38,808 nt of DNA from Gammaproteobacteria bacterium. Lineage in GTDB: Bacteria > Pseudomonadota > Gammaproteobacteria > SZUA-140. Of the stretch, positions 1 through 8,985 are shown piece by piece. Where the stretch lies: NCBI GenBank assembly GCA_026981935.1, contig JALSIC010000001.1, forward strand, positions 1 to 38,808, given 5' to 3'. Position 1 is the first letter of the stretch. Each line of letters opens with the position of its first letter. The notes below the pieces were generated by a model. That model was not told where the DNA came from and made no database searches. It was given only the letters and a program-made list of their open reading frames with translations. A program made the position numbers and the translations under genes.

Positions 1-13
1 ATGACACGTCTTC

Positions 14-118
14 GTCATTTCGAGCGCAGCGGGAAATGACAGTATCCCTGTCATTCCGAGCGCAGCGAGGAATCTTGGGAGGCAGTGGGATAGGATTTCT
101 CCCTTCGGTCGAAATGAC
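14..118. repeat. Family A palindromic repeats, reverse orientation
   Basis: A short unit at 14-40 and a full ~69-bp unit at 50-118 belong to the same palindromic family as the arrays at 13248-13889, 33303-33776 and 38610-38808, here in reverse orientation. The unit has GTCATTCCGAGCGCAGCGAG at one end and the complement of GTCATTTCGACCGAAGGGAG at the other, so the two arms pair imperfectly. The remaining bases up to 241 hold no gene I can support. Confidence 0.9.
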
Positions 119-241
119 AGGGGAATGTGGTCGAATGAAGGAAGTGTGGTCGAGATGAAAAGGATATCTCGACTCCTTGGGCCTGCATCGGGTAATGCAA
201 ACCTCAATAGACATGAAACGCCGTTGGGATTCCGTGCAATC

Positions 242-850
242 ATGAAACTGAAACGACATATCTTCGCTCATCGCTGTCACAGCCACGGTAGGAGCGGCCC
301 CCGGCCGCGAAGATTCACCATCGAGGCCCCCCCTCTTCTGGCAGCCCTGTTCCTGCTGTGCAGCACCTTCGCCGTCAAGGCCGACGACGACAGGCCAACG
401 GATTTCCAGAGCCTGGAAGATCAGGTCCAGGCGCTGAAAAAGGACATCCTGGCCATCAACCGTGAACTGTTCATCCTGGAAGAGGAGCTGCTGTTCCCCA
501 CCAATACCCAGGTCGCGGTGTTCCTGTCCCTGGACACGGGGACCTTTTTCCAGCTGGACTCGGTGGAAATCAGGATCGATGACAAGGTGGTGAGCCATTA
601 TCTCTACACCCGCCGGGAAGTCGAAGCCCTGCGCCGCGGGGGTATCCACCGGGTCTATTTCGGCAACCTGCGCGCCGGAGAACACGAGCTGACCGCTTTT
701 TTCACCGGGCTTGGCCCCCGCGAGCGGCCCTATCGCCGGGGTGCCACCCTGACTTTCGAGAAAGGTCCGGGACCCCAATACCTGGAACTGCAGATCGTCG
801 ATGTGGAAGACAAGCAGCAACCCGAGTTCCGCATCAAGGCATGGGACTGA
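242..850 (+). CDS. Small secreted protein of an envelope TPR operon, function unknown
   Basis: This encodes a 202-residue protein. A basic N-terminus precedes a hydrophobic stretch (about residues 30-47, ending AVKA), which reads as a signal peptide, so the mature protein should be periplasmic. A short coiled coil follows (about 52-75), then a beta-rich domain with an FPTNTQVAVFLSLDTGTFF segment and a region LRAGEHELTAFFTG that resembles an Ig-like or carbohydrate-binding-like fold. I chose ATG 242 because translation upstream enters repeat DNA, but the ribosome site is weak and ATG 155 is in frame. It ends 13 bp before the next gene and is the first member of a four-gene plus-strand block. 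I recall homologues labelled as AraC regulators, but no helix-turn-helix is visible, so I reject that label. Function unknown. Confidence 0.75.
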   Translation: MKLKRHIFAHRCHSHGRSGPRPRRFTIEAPPLLAALFLLCSTFAVKADDDRPTDFQSLEDQVQALKKDILAINRELFILEEELLFPTNTQVAVFLSLDTGTFFQLDSVEIRIDDKVVSHYLYTRREVEALRRGGIHRVYFGNLRAGEHELTAFFTGLGPRERPYRRGATLTFEKGPGPQYLELQIVDVEDKQQPEFRIKAWD

Positions 851-863
851 GCACGCCGTTTTC

Positions 864-2852
864 ATGAGACGCATGGCACCGCCCCATCCGGTCCTGCCCC
901 GCCGCCTCTTTGCCATCATCCTGCTTCTCCTCACGGCCATCCTGATGCCGGGCGGGGCTCCGCCCCTCATCGCTGCGACAGCACAGGCCTCCCGGGTACC
1001 GGAAGCCGTCCAGGACCTTGCCTACGGCGAGGTGCTCTACCACTATTTCCTGGACGACGACTTCACGACCCTCGTCCATCTGCAGACCGCACTGCAGCGC
1101 AACCGGATCATGCATCACCGTGATGAGGCGGCGCTGCTGGAAGGGAGCCTGCTGCTTTCCTACGGCCTGCTGGAAGAGGCACAGGCCCTCTTCGACCGCC
1201 TCCTGGCACAAAACCCCGATGAATCCCTGCGCCACCGGGTCTGGCTGCGTCTGGCCACGCTGCATCACCGTCGCAAGCAGCCCGCCGCGGCCCGGGAAGC
1301 GCTGCTGCACGTGGACGCACACCGGCTCCCGGCCCCGCGTCGCGATGCCTATCACCTCCTGAGCGCGCGCGTTCTCATGGACCTGGGCGAGCCTGCCGCC
1401 GCCGTCTCTCACCTCACCAGGATCCGGGGCGAGCCCCGCCTTGCCGCCTATGCCCGTTTCAATCTCGCCGTTGCGCTGGAACGCCAGGGAAAAGACGATG
1501 ACGCTAGCGGGGACACGAGCGGGCGGACCCTGCTCGATGAGCTGGGCCTCCTGGTCTCCGACGATCCGGAAATACTGGCCATCCGCGACAAGGCGAATCT
1601 CGCCCTGGGTTATCTCCATCTGCGCGAAGAACGCCCCGCCCAAGCCCGCGAGGCCCTGCTGCGGGTCCGCGTGGACGGACTCGACACGGCGCCCGCCCTG
1701 CTGGGCCTGGGCTGGGCCGCGCTGGGTTCCGGCGATTCCGGCCGGATCGACCTGGCCCTGCCATACTGGCAGCGTCTCCTCGACCGCCACGACCCGGCCG
1801 AGACCGCCGTCCAGGAGGCCCTGCTGGCGATCCCCTATGCCCTAGCGGAAGCAGGCGACCTTGCGCGCGCTGCGCGCCGCTACGAGACGGCCGTCTCGGC
1901 CTTCGCCCGGGAACGGCAGCGCCTCGGCGACCTGGAAACCCGCATTCGCGAGCAGGGCATCGGCAGGTTGCTGCTGGGGATACCGGACATCCCCGGCGGA
2001 ATCCCCGAAACAACAGGACGCGACACCCCAAGGGGCGGATACTGGGAGCCGGCCGGGGTGCCGGCGGACATCCGGGACCGGGAATTGACACGCCTGCTGG
2101 CAGGCAGCGAATTCCAGGCGGTGCTGCAGAACCTGCGGGAACTGCATTTCCTCGCCCGGGCGCTGGCCACCTGGCGTCGCAGCATCGCGACATTCCGCGA
2201 CATGCTGGCCCTGCGTCGCGACACCTATGCGGCCCGCCTGCCCCGCATCGAGGGCGCACTGGGCGCCATGGATCTGGCCTCCCTGCAACGGCAGCGCGAC
2301 GCGCTCGCCACACGGCTGACCGACATCGAGCAGCGTGAAGACAGCGCCGCGCTGGCCGATGCGACAGCACTGCGCCTGGCGGCGCGCCTGGAGAAGGTGC
2401 GCCGCCTGCTGGCGCGCCACCCCGACACGCCCCGGCTTGCCCGCCAGCGGGAACGCCTGCGCCTCCTCGAGGGCGTCCATGCCTGGCACCTGGCCCAGGC
2501 ATACAAGCCCCGCCTGTGGTCCCTGCGCAAGGCCCTCAAGGGCCTGGACCGGGCACTCGACGAAGCGGCGGCGCGGCAACGCCAGGTCACAAGGGCCCGT
2601 GACGAGGCGCCACGGGGCTTTGCCGGCCAGGACCGTCGCATCGCTGCCCTGGAAAAGCGAATCTCAGTGCTGCAGGTGCGCATCGACGCCGCCCGGTCGC
2701 GCCATGAAGCCTATTTGCAGCATCTCGTGCTGACGGTACTGGAGCGGCGCCTGACGCGCCTGCGCGCCTTCGAGACCCAGGCCCGCTACGGCCTGGCACG
2801 CCTCTACGATCTCGCTGCGGAAAGCAGGGAACAGCCGGAGGCCGGCCCATGA
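864..2852 (+). CDS. Large secreted TPR protein with C-terminal coiled coil
   Basis: The 662-residue product starts with a signal peptide (hydrophobic core at about residues 15-38, then ATAQA). Degenerate tetratricopeptide repeats fill roughly residues 60-350, seen as alternating A/G/Y/L helix pairs such as LLEEAQALFDRLLAQNP and LRHRVWLRLATLHHRRKQP. The last ~230 residues are Arg-, Leu- and Glu-rich and likely form long coiled coils. The protein should be periplasmic or anchored by its signal sequence and serve as a scaffold. The stop overlaps the next start by four bases (ATGA), which indicates translational coupling. Start choice between ATG 864 and ATG 873 is uncertain because neither has a strong ribosome site. 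No enzymatic motif is visible. Confidence 0.8.
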   Translation: MRRMAPPHPVLPRRLFAIILLLLTAILMPGGAPPLIAATAQASRVPEAVQDLAYGEVLYHYFLDDDFTTLVHLQTALQRNRIMHHRDEAALLEGSLLLSYGLLEEAQALFDRLLAQNPDESLRHRVWLRLATLHHRRKQPAAAREALLHVDAHRLPAPRRDAYHLLSARVLMDLGEPAAAVSHLTRIRGEPRLAAYARFNLAVALERQGKDDDASGDTSGRTLLDELGLLVSDDPEILAIRDKANLALGYLHLREERPAQAREALLRVRVDGLDTAPALLGLGWAALGSGDSGRIDLALPYWQRLLDRHDPAETAVQEALLAIPYALAEAGDLARAARRYETAVSAFARERQRLGDLETRIREQGIGRLLLGIPDIPGGIPETTGRDTPRGGYWEPAGVPADIRDRELTRLLAGSEFQAVLQNLRELHFLARALATWRRSIATFRDMLALRRDTYAARLPRIEGALGAMDLASLQRQRDALATRLTDIEQREDSAALADATALRLAARLEKVRRLLARHPDTPRLARQRERLRLLEGVHAWHLAQAYKPRLWSLRKALKGLDRALDEAAARQRQVTRARDEAPRGFAGQDRRIAALEKRISVLQVRIDAARSRHEAYLQHLVLTVLERRLTRLRAFETQARYGLARLYDLAAESREQPEAGP

Positions 2853-5773
2853 AACGGTATTGCGCCGGTTTCCTCCGGCCATCCGGCCCGGCCGCCTGCC
2901 TGCTGATCCTCGTGGTGACGGGCCTGCTCAGCGCCTGCCTGGTACCCCAGCGCCAACAGATCAGGACCCTGGCCGACATGGAAACGCGGGTGACTGCTGC
3001 GGGCGGGGATCATGGAGAGGCCGCGCAAGACCCCGCCCCGCCCGGGAAGGAAGCGCTTCCCGCGGATCGTCGCCGGGCACTGGAACAGTACCGGGCCTTC
3101 CTTGCCGCCCAGGCCAGGCCCGCCCCCGATGGCCCGTCGGACATCCCCCTGGCAAGGGAGGCCCGGCGCCGCCTCGCCGATCTGCAACTGGAACTGCGCC
3201 TTGCCGGGGACCTTTCCGGGAACCTTGCCGGGGACGACATGACGGTATCGCCGGCCGATGCCCCGGCCGGGCTCGATGAAGCCATCCGGATTTACGAGGA
3301 CCTCCTGGCGACCTATCCCGGGCAGCCCGGCGAGGACCGCATCCTCTATCAACTGGCGCGGGCCTACGATGAAAGCGGCCGGTCCGAGGCGGCACTCGCC
3401 ACGCTGGACAGACTGGTGGCCGGGCATCCGGCGTCCCACCATGCCCCCGAGGCCCATTTCCGGCGGGCGGAGATGCGCTTTCTTCAAGGGGACTATGCCG
3501 GCGCCGCGCGCGCCTACGAGGCCGTGCTGGCCTACGGCGCGACCACGCCCTTCCTGCGCCAGGCCCGCTACAAGTACGGCTGGTCCCTGTTCAAGCTGGA
3601 AGACTACCAGCGTGCGCTGGATGCCTTCTTTGTCATCCTCGAGACCCTGCTGGGCAAGGAGGACGGCGACCGGGACGACGCCCTGGCTCGCGCCCACCAG
3701 GCACTGGTGGCGGACACCCTGCGGGTCACCAGCCTGACCTTCTCCTACCTGGGCGGCAGTGACGCCATCGACCGCTACCTGGACGGGCGCGCAGCCGTGA
3801 GCTATGCCCACCGGCTCTACGCCGGACTGGGCGAATTCTACCTGGACAAGGCGCGCTTCCACGACGCCGCCCGGGCATTCCGCGCCTTCGCCCGGCGCGA
3901 GCCGCTCCATGCCCGGGCGCCGGCCTTTCTCGTCCGGGCCATCACCGCCTTCGAGCGGGGCGGCTTTCCCACCCGGGTACTCGCCGCGCGCACGGATTTC
4001 GCGCAACGCTATGCCCTGGACAGGCCTTTCTGGCGACACCACGCCCCGGAAGCGCTGCCCGGGATCGTGGCCTACCTCAAGGACACCCTGGCCACACTGG
4101 CGCGTCATCATCATGCCCGCGCCCAGCGCAGCAGGACAAAACGGGATTATGATGCCGCCATCCACTGGTATCGCCGCTATCTGGACAATTTCCCCGCAGA
4201 CGCCGATGCCCCGGCGCAACATTATCTGCTGGCGGAGGCCCTCTTCGAGAGCGGCCGGTTCGAGGCCGCCGCACGGGCCTATGAACAGGTGGCCTATGAC
4301 TATGCGCCCACGCCCCAGGGCGCCAAGGCCGCCCACGCCGCGCTGGTGGCCCATGCCAGAGAGGCCGAGCGACGCCGCCAGCAGGGCGACACTGAGGCGG
4401 GCCGGCGCTGGCAACGGCGCACCCTGGCCAGCGGCCTGCGCCTGGCCGACCGCTATCCCCGTCATCCCCAGGCGGCCCCTGCGCTCGCCAAGGCTGCGGA
4501 GGATTATTTCGCCCTGGGTGAACGGGATGCCGCCACTGTCGCGGCCCGGCGGCTGCTGGCCCTGCCGGGCACCCCGCCCGCGCCCCTGCGCCTGTCCGCC
4601 TGGCTGGTGCTGGGGCACAGCGCCTTCGACCGCCGGGATTTCCCTCGGGCCGAAGCAGCCTACCGCCAGGCACTGACCCTCGCCGGACGCGGCGCGCGCC
4701 GGCGCGCGGCCATCGAGGACCGCCTGGGCGCGAGCATCTACAAGCAGGGCGAGTCCCTGCGCGCCGCCGGTGATCTGGCGGGTGCGGCCGCACAGTTTCT
4801 GCGCGTGGCCGAGGCCGCGCCCGCCTCGCAGATCCGCCCCACGGCGGAATACGATGCCGCCGCCGCCCTCATCGCCCTGCGCCGGTGGCCGCGGGCCATC
4901 CGCATTCTCGAGGACTTCCGCCGTCGCCTGCCCGATCATCCCCTGGCACGCGAGATTCCGGTGAAGCTCGCCACGGCCTACGAGGAAAACGGCCAGGGGC
5001 TGGCCGCCGCGCGGGAACTGGAAAGGATCGCCGAAGATCCGCAAGGCGAGGCTGCGCTGCGTCGTGAGGCGCTGTGGCGCGCCGCGGAACTCTATGCCGG
5101 GGCGGGCGAGGCAAGTCGCGCAGCCTCGGCCTACAAGCGTTATCTGGATGCATTTCCCCAGCCCTTCGCCCTGGCCTTGGAGGCACTGCAGCGCCTGGCG
5201 GACCTGAATCACCAGGTGGGCAACCAGCGGCGGCGCCATTACTGGTTGCGGCGCCTCATCGAGGCCGACGCCCGGGCCGGCGCCGCGCGCACCGAGCGCA
5301 GCCGCCACCTCGCGGCACGGGCCGCACTGATCCTGGCCGAACCGTTGCGCTCGGCGTTTCGCGCCGTGCGCCTGGATCTGCCCCTGGACAGGCACCTCAA
5401 GCTCAAGAAGGCCCGCATGGAGGCGGCACTGGACGCCTACCAGCGCGCGGCAGCCTATGGCGTGGCGGAGGTCACCACGGCGGCCACCTACGGCATCGCC
5501 GAGATCTACCACGATTTCAGCCGTGCTCTCCTGGAATCCCAGCGCCCGCCGGATCTCTCGGCCGAGGCGCTGGAACAATACGACATCCTGCTGGAAGAAC
5601 AGGCTTATCCCTTCGAGGAAGAGGCCATCGCCCTGCACGAAACCAACAGCGCCCGGGCAGCCCAGGGCATCTACGACCACTGGGTCAGGGCCAGTTTCAA
5701 GGCACTGGCGGCGCTTATGCCGGTACGTTACGCGAAAAAAGAGAGGAGCATCCCCCTTGCCAGGACTTACTGA
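2849..5773 (+). CDS. Giant TPR lipoprotein, probable outer-membrane scaffold
   Basis: The 974-residue product has a lipoprotein signal with lipobox LLSAC (Cys30). The rest is a long run of tetratricopeptide repeats of the YbgF/BamD-like kind, for example ILYQLARAYDESGRSEAAL, HYLLAEALFESGRFEAA and AEYDAAAALIALRRW, spaced through residues ~150-940. The lipid anchor is followed by L-V rather than Asp at +2, so outer-membrane sorting is likely. It overlaps the upstream gene by 4 bp and the downstream gene by 17 bp, so the three are almost certainly co-translated. A long open frame on the opposite strand is a GC-bias shadow. The role is probably protein-protein scaffolding in an envelope complex; the partner is unknown. 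Confidence 0.85.
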   Translation: MKRYCAGFLRPSGPAACLLILVVTGLLSACLVPQRQQIRTLADMETRVTAAGGDHGEAAQDPAPPGKEALPADRRRALEQYRAFLAAQARPAPDGPSDIPLAREARRRLADLQLELRLAGDLSGNLAGDDMTVSPADAPAGLDEAIRIYEDLLATYPGQPGEDRILYQLARAYDESGRSEAALATLDRLVAGHPASHHAPEAHFRRAEMRFLQGDYAGAARAYEAVLAYGATTPFLRQARYKYGWSLFKLEDYQRALDAFFVILETLLGKEDGDRDDALARAHQALVADTLRVTSLTFSYLGGSDAIDRYLDGRAAVSYAHRLYAGLGEFYLDKARFHDAARAFRAFARREPLHARAPAFLVRAITAFERGGFPTRVLAARTDFAQRYALDRPFWRHHAPEALPGIVAYLKDTLATLARHHHARAQRSRTKRDYDAAIHWYRRYLDNFPADADAPAQHYLLAEALFESGRFEAAARAYEQVAYDYAPTPQGAKAAHAALVAHAREAERRRQQGDTEAGRRWQRRTLASGLRLADRYPRHPQAAPALAKAAEDYFALGERDAATVAARRLLALPGTPPAPLRLSAWLVLGHSAFDRRDFPRAEAAYRQALTLAGRGARRRAAIEDRLGASIYKQGESLRAAGDLAGAAAQFLRVAEAAPASQIRPTAEYDAAAALIALRRWPRAIRILEDFRRRLPDHPLAREIPVKLATAYEENGQGLAAARELERIAEDPQGEAALRREALWRAAELYAGAGEASRAASAYKRYLDAFPQPFALALEALQRLADLNHQVGNQRRRHYWLRRLIEADARAGAARTERSRHLAARAALILAEPLRSAFRAVRLDLPLDRHLKLKKARMEAALDAYQRAAAYGVAEVTTAATYGIAEIYHDFSRALLESQRPPDLSAEALEQYDILLEEQAYPFEEEAIALHETNSARAAQGIYDHWVRASFKALAALMPVRYAKKERSIPLARTY

Positions 5774-6110
5774 AAAACAGATCTGCCGCAACGGCGCCGT
5801 CTCACGAAGCGCCGTCACGGCGCTCGCCTTCTTCTGCACACTCGTATCTGTGACCGCGGTCGCACAGGAAAACACCGCAAAAGACGCTATCGCGTTGGAG
5901 GGCACCACCATCATCGGCAACCGCGAACTGCCCACGGTGCTCTCCATCGTGCCCTGGAAGAGGGCCCGGCCCGGAGACAGGATCGTACGCCCCTTTTCCA
6001 GTCTCCACGACGAGACCCTGGCGCCGCTCGACCCGCCGGTACTGCGCCGGCAACTGCGCTACTTCCAGGCCCCGGGGCGCGGTATTTCCAGTCAACCCGA
6101 GAAAGAGTGA
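5757..6110 (+). CDS. Small secreted protein closing the TPR operon, function unknown
   Basis: I place the start at TTG 5757, because AGGAG lies just upstream at a proper spacing and the reading frame from there gives a good signal peptide (hydrophobic AVTALAFFCTLVSVTAVAQ, about residues 18-36). The mature part is only ~80 residues and contains IEG-like GTTIIGNRELPTVLSIVPWK, a segment I remember as strongly conserved in small proteins found beside TPR and ExbB/ExbD-type genes in other gammaproteobacteria; that memory was not checked. The length is 117 residues and the start lies inside the preceding gene (17-bp overlap). Function unknown. It faces a convergent gene 94 bp away. Confidence 0.7.
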   Translation: MPGLTEKQICRNGAVSRSAVTALAFFCTLVSVTAVAQENTAKDAIALEGTTIIGNRELPTVLSIVPWKRARPGDRIVRPFSSLHDETLAPLDPPVLRRQLRYFQAPGRGISSQPEKE

Positions 6111-6204
6111 GTTCGGCCTCCTCTTGGCCATTCCCCCGCCGCTCCATACATATCGTGCTCCAGACTGAGGCGTCGGAACGCGGCCGGGAGGCGTGCCGAC
6201 ATTG

Positions 6205-6717
6205 TCAGGCTGCTTCGTCGGCCTGTTGTGCCCGGGACGCCAGCCACCGCTGGATGGCCTCCTGTTCCGCCTTCAGCAAAGAACGTCCCATGTTCCTGAT
6301 CTGCTCGCAATAATCCGCAAGCTCTTTGTACTGTGACCACTCTTCCATGAGGCGTTCCCATTCTTCCCGGGGAATCTCCTCCAGTCCAACCAGGGCGGCG
6401 TTCAAGGCCTTGCGCGGCTTCTCGACTTTTTTGATATGCAGGCGGTTTCCCACCACGAAAATGACGAAAAAGAGATAGGGAAGAATATAGGTAACAACGA
6501 AGACGAGGTCCTGGTTGGCTTCGGGCCGGCCCACCGCCGGGGCAGCGACGAACAGGACGAAGCTCAGGACCGAGAGGACGATGACGATGGTGAAGATGAG
6601 AAACCGGATGTTCAACTGCCGCAGCCGCTCGCGTTGCGCCTCTCCCTCGGCCCGTCTGGCGGCAATTTCCTCTCTGGTCGGCGGCGGGGATCGGGGGATA
6701 TCGAACTCCAGTGTCAT
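6205..6717 (-). CDS. Two-helix inner-membrane protein, unknown function
   Basis: This encodes 170 residues. An N-terminal charged helix (TREEIAARRAEGEAQRERL) precedes two membrane segments, about residues 38-60 (FLIFTIVIVLSVLSFVLFV) and 75-92 (FVVTYILPYLFFVIFVVG). A cytoplasmic acidic helical tail follows (EEIPREEWERLMEEWSQYKEL). ATG 6717 is preferred over GTG 6723 because AGGGAG sits 5-7 bases upstream of it. The gene is 148 bp downstream of the RRM gene on the same strand and may be independently transcribed. I do not recognise a family; the amphipathic tail suggests interaction with a partner. Confidence 0.75.
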   Translation of the reverse strand: MTLEFDIPRSPPPTREEIAARRAEGEAQRERLRQLNIRFLIFTIVIVLSVLSFVLFVAAPAVGRPEANQDLVFVVTYILPYLFFVIFVVGNRLHIKKVEKPRKALNAALVGLEEIPREEWERLMEEWSQYKELADYCEQIRNMGRSLLKAEQEAIQRWLASRAQQADEAA

Positions 6718-6865
6718 GTTCACTCCCTGGGTACTCGCTCAGGAAGATTCTACCTGCTTCGGGAAGAGAACCCAAACTGCCTTCTCGGGAAATCCCGCCT
6801 GCCGGCGTTTATCAATCGGCATTTGGCCGGCATTTGACTGGCATTCGGCTGGCGTGCCGCACTCG

Positions 6866-7123
6866 CTAACGTCGGCGGCGTGACTTGTGTCCCCGTGGTT
6901 CATCGAAACGGACTTTCATGGGACGTCCGCTCCACTGCTTGCCATCGAGCCCGGCGATGGCCTCGCGGGCCTCATGCCCCTCCATCTCGACAAAGGCGAA
7001 TCCCCGGCACTTGCCGGTGAAGACATCCTTGGCCAGCTTGATGGAACGCACGGTGCCGAACTGGGCGAACAATTCGGTGACCGAAGCCTCGGAGGCCTCG
7101 GCGGGAAGATTGCCTACGTACAT
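6866..7123 (-). CDS. RRM-type RNA-binding protein
   Basis: This is an 85-residue single RNA recognition motif protein of the bacterial/cyanobacterial Rbp type. RNP2 is MYVGNL at residues 1-6 and RNP1 is the CRGFAFVEM segment near residue 40, with the aromatic residues that stack on RNA bases. A short basic tail (GHKSRRRR) ends the protein. ATG 7123 makes RNP2 begin at the first residue, as is usual for this family; longer in-frame starts would only add unrelated residues. It lies just downstream of the cold-shock gene but behind its terminator. Such proteins are cytoplasmic and bind single-stranded RNA; pairing with a cold-shock protein suggests a role in RNA structure or low-temperature growth (inference). 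Confidence 0.93.
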   Translation of the reverse strand: MYVGNLPAEASEASVTELFAQFGTVRSIKLAKDVFTGKCRGFAFVEMEGHEAREAIAGLDGKQWSGRPMKVRFDEPRGHKSRRRR

Positions 7124-7219
7124 TTTCTTCAAAATATCGATCCTCGTTGCGGCGCAAAAGTCGCGCCCTGATCTCCCCCTGGCCCCTGGAAATTCGTGAG
7201 ATGGCGGGGGGCACAAAGC

Positions 7220-7249
7220 AAAAACCCCGCAATGACTCGCGGGGTTTTT
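7220..7249 (-). terminator. Rho-independent terminator of the cold-shock gene
   Basis: An 11-bp perfect stem (AAAAACCCCGC pairing with GCGGGGTTTTT) encloses an 8-base loop, with A and T tracts on both sides so it can act in both directions. It lies 20 bp past the stop of the cold-shock gene and separates it from the RRM gene. Confidence 0.93.
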
Positions 7250-7269
7250 GTCCCTATTGCTGCAGATGT

Positions 7270-7476
7270 TCAGCTCTGTGCGGTCACCTGCACCGCCTGC
7301 GGACCCTTGGGCGCGGTCTCGATCTCGAAACTCACCACCTGGCCTTCCTGCAGGGTCTTGAAACCGCTGCCGACGATGGAGCTGTGATGCACGAATACGT
7401 CCTTGCCGCCGTCCTGCGGGGTGATAAAGCCGTAACCCTTGGTTTCATTGAACCATTTGACAATACCTGTCGCCAT
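7270..7476 (-). CDS. Cold-shock domain protein (CspA family)
   Basis: The 68-residue protein is a complete single cold-shock domain: [20 protein letters not shown] contains the RNP1 motif KGYGFI, and DVFVHHSSI is RNP2. It binds single-stranded nucleic acid and acts as an RNA chaperone in the cytoplasm. ATG 7476 has GAGG 8 bases upstream. The 243 bp between this start and the divergent transglycosylase gene leave room for a long 5' leader, which is typical of csp genes, but I could not identify a cold box. A strong terminator follows directly. Confidence 0.97.
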   Translation of the reverse strand: MATGIVKWFNETKGYGFITPQDGGKDVFVHHSSIVGSGFKTLQEGQVVSFEIETAPKGPQAVQVTAQS

Positions 7477-7719
7477 GTAAATAACCTCGTGTAGAGAATG
7501 TTGAATGGAAAATGAGTGCAGGCCTGAAAGCCGATCTTCGGGGTGGATACGAGAGGTATTACCGGGAAGGGTCGCCGTCGTCAGCTTGCATTCGCGTGTC
7601 ATCATAACCCATGCCCGCACAAATTGCCACGACTTTTCACCATGTCGTCCCGGCGGTATAGTTCAATGGAGTCTGCCGGATCCAGGTGCCCGTCAAGGCG
7701 CTGCTGCGAGGAATGGAAC

Positions 7720-8985
7720 GTGAAACGTAAAAGAACCGCCCGTGGGGGCGTGCTGATCCCTGCCTGCCTTCTGACCTGCCTTCTGATCAGCCTCCTGATG
7801 GGCGAGGTCGTGGCCGGCGAAGGCGATACCGGCGGCGATTTCCAGCAATGGCTGCAGTCTCTGCGTGCCGAGGCCGAAGCGGAAGGCATCTCGCAACGCA
7901 CGCTGGCCAGCGCCCTGGACGGCCTGCAACCCCTGCCCCGCGTCATCGAACTGGACCGGCGCCAGCCTGAATTCACGGAGACTTTCTGGAATTACCTGGA
8001 CAAGCGGGTCACACCGTCCCGCATCCAGCAGGGCCGGCGCCTGCTCAAGCGTCACCAGGCCTTGCTGGAACGCATCGAACGCCGTTACGGTGTTCCGCCG
8101 CGCTATCTTGTGGCCTTCTGGGGGCTGGAAACCAACTTCGGACGTTATCTGGGCAGTTTTCCCACCGTGGCGGCCCTGGCCACCCTGGCACACGACCGGC
8201 GCCGCAGCGCGTTCTTCCGTAAGCAGGTCATGGCGGCACTGCGCATCATCGATGAGGGCCATATCAGCGCTGCGGCCATGAAAGGATCCTGGGCCGGCGC
8301 CATCGGCCAGCTCCAGTTCCTGCCATCGACATTCCTGCGCCACGCCAGGGATGGCGACGGTGACGGCCGCAAGGATGTCTGGCATGACCTCGATGATGTC
8401 TTCGCCTCAGGCGGCAGCTATCTCCGCGACCTCGGCTGGCGCTACGGCCAGCGCTGGGGACGGGCCGTGCGCCTCCCCAGTGATTTCGACTGGAGCCTGG
8501 CCAGCCTGGATACGAAGAAACCGCTTGCCCACTGGCGCCGCCTGGGCGTAAGACGCGCCGACGGTTCTCCCCTCCCCACGGCGGATCTGAACGGGGCCAT
8601 CGTCCTGCCCCAGGGACACGAGGGTCCGGCATTCCTGGTGTATGACAATTTTGAGGTCATTCTGAAATGGAACCGATCCATCCACTACGCCCTCGCGGTG
8701 GGACACCTCGCCGACCGCCTCGTCGGCGCCCCGCCCCTGCGCCTGGGCCGCGGCGCGGACAACCGGCGCCTGGACCGCAGCCAGGCCCTGGAACTGCAGC
8801 GTCTCCTCAACCGCCTGGGCTTCGATGCCGGCGAGCCTGACGGCATTCCCGGCAGCCGTACCCGCGATGCCGTGCGGGCTTACCAGAAGAGTGTGGGTCT
8901 GCCCGCCGATGGCTATCCATCGCACAACGTTCTCGAACACCTGCGTCGGCATGTGGACAGGAAGGCGGCGCAACATCGCGGATAG
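7720..8985 (+). CDS. MltB-like lytic murein transglycosylase with peptidoglycan-binding domain
   Basis: This enzyme cleaves the MurNAc-GlcNAc bond in peptidoglycan with formation of 1,6-anhydro-MurNAc. The GTG start at 7720 has AGGA seven bases upstream and gives a clear signal peptide (about residues 9-32). The SLT_2/MltB-type catalytic domain spans roughly 38-330; the catalytic Glu is Glu137 in FWGLETNFGRYLG, and the GSWAGAIGQLQFLPSTF substrate-groove motif follows. A PG_binding_1 domain occupies about 350-410 (ALELQRLLNRLGFDAGEPDG). Length (421) fits the MltB-like group with this extra domain. No lipobox is evident, so it may be periplasmic and soluble. Its 3' end overlaps the next gene by 35 bp, so both are probably one transcript. 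Confidence 0.93.
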   Translation: MKRKRTARGGVLIPACLLTCLLISLLMGEVVAGEGDTGGDFQQWLQSLRAEAEAEGISQRTLASALDGLQPLPRVIELDRRQPEFTETFWNYLDKRVTPSRIQQGRRLLKRHQALLERIERRYGVPPRYLVAFWGLETNFGRYLGSFPTVAALATLAHDRRRSAFFRKQVMAALRIIDEGHISAAAMKGSWAGAIGQLQFLPSTFLRHARDGDGDGRKDVWHDLDDVFASGGSYLRDLGWRYGQRWGRAVRLPSDFDWSLASLDTKKPLAHWRRLGVRRADGSPLPTADLNGAIVLPQGHEGPAFLVYDNFEVILKWNRSIHYALAVGHLADRLVGAPPLRLGRGADNRRLDRSQALELQRLLNRLGFDAGEPDGIPGSRTRDAVRAYQKSVGLPADGYPSHNVLEHLRRHVDRKAAQHRG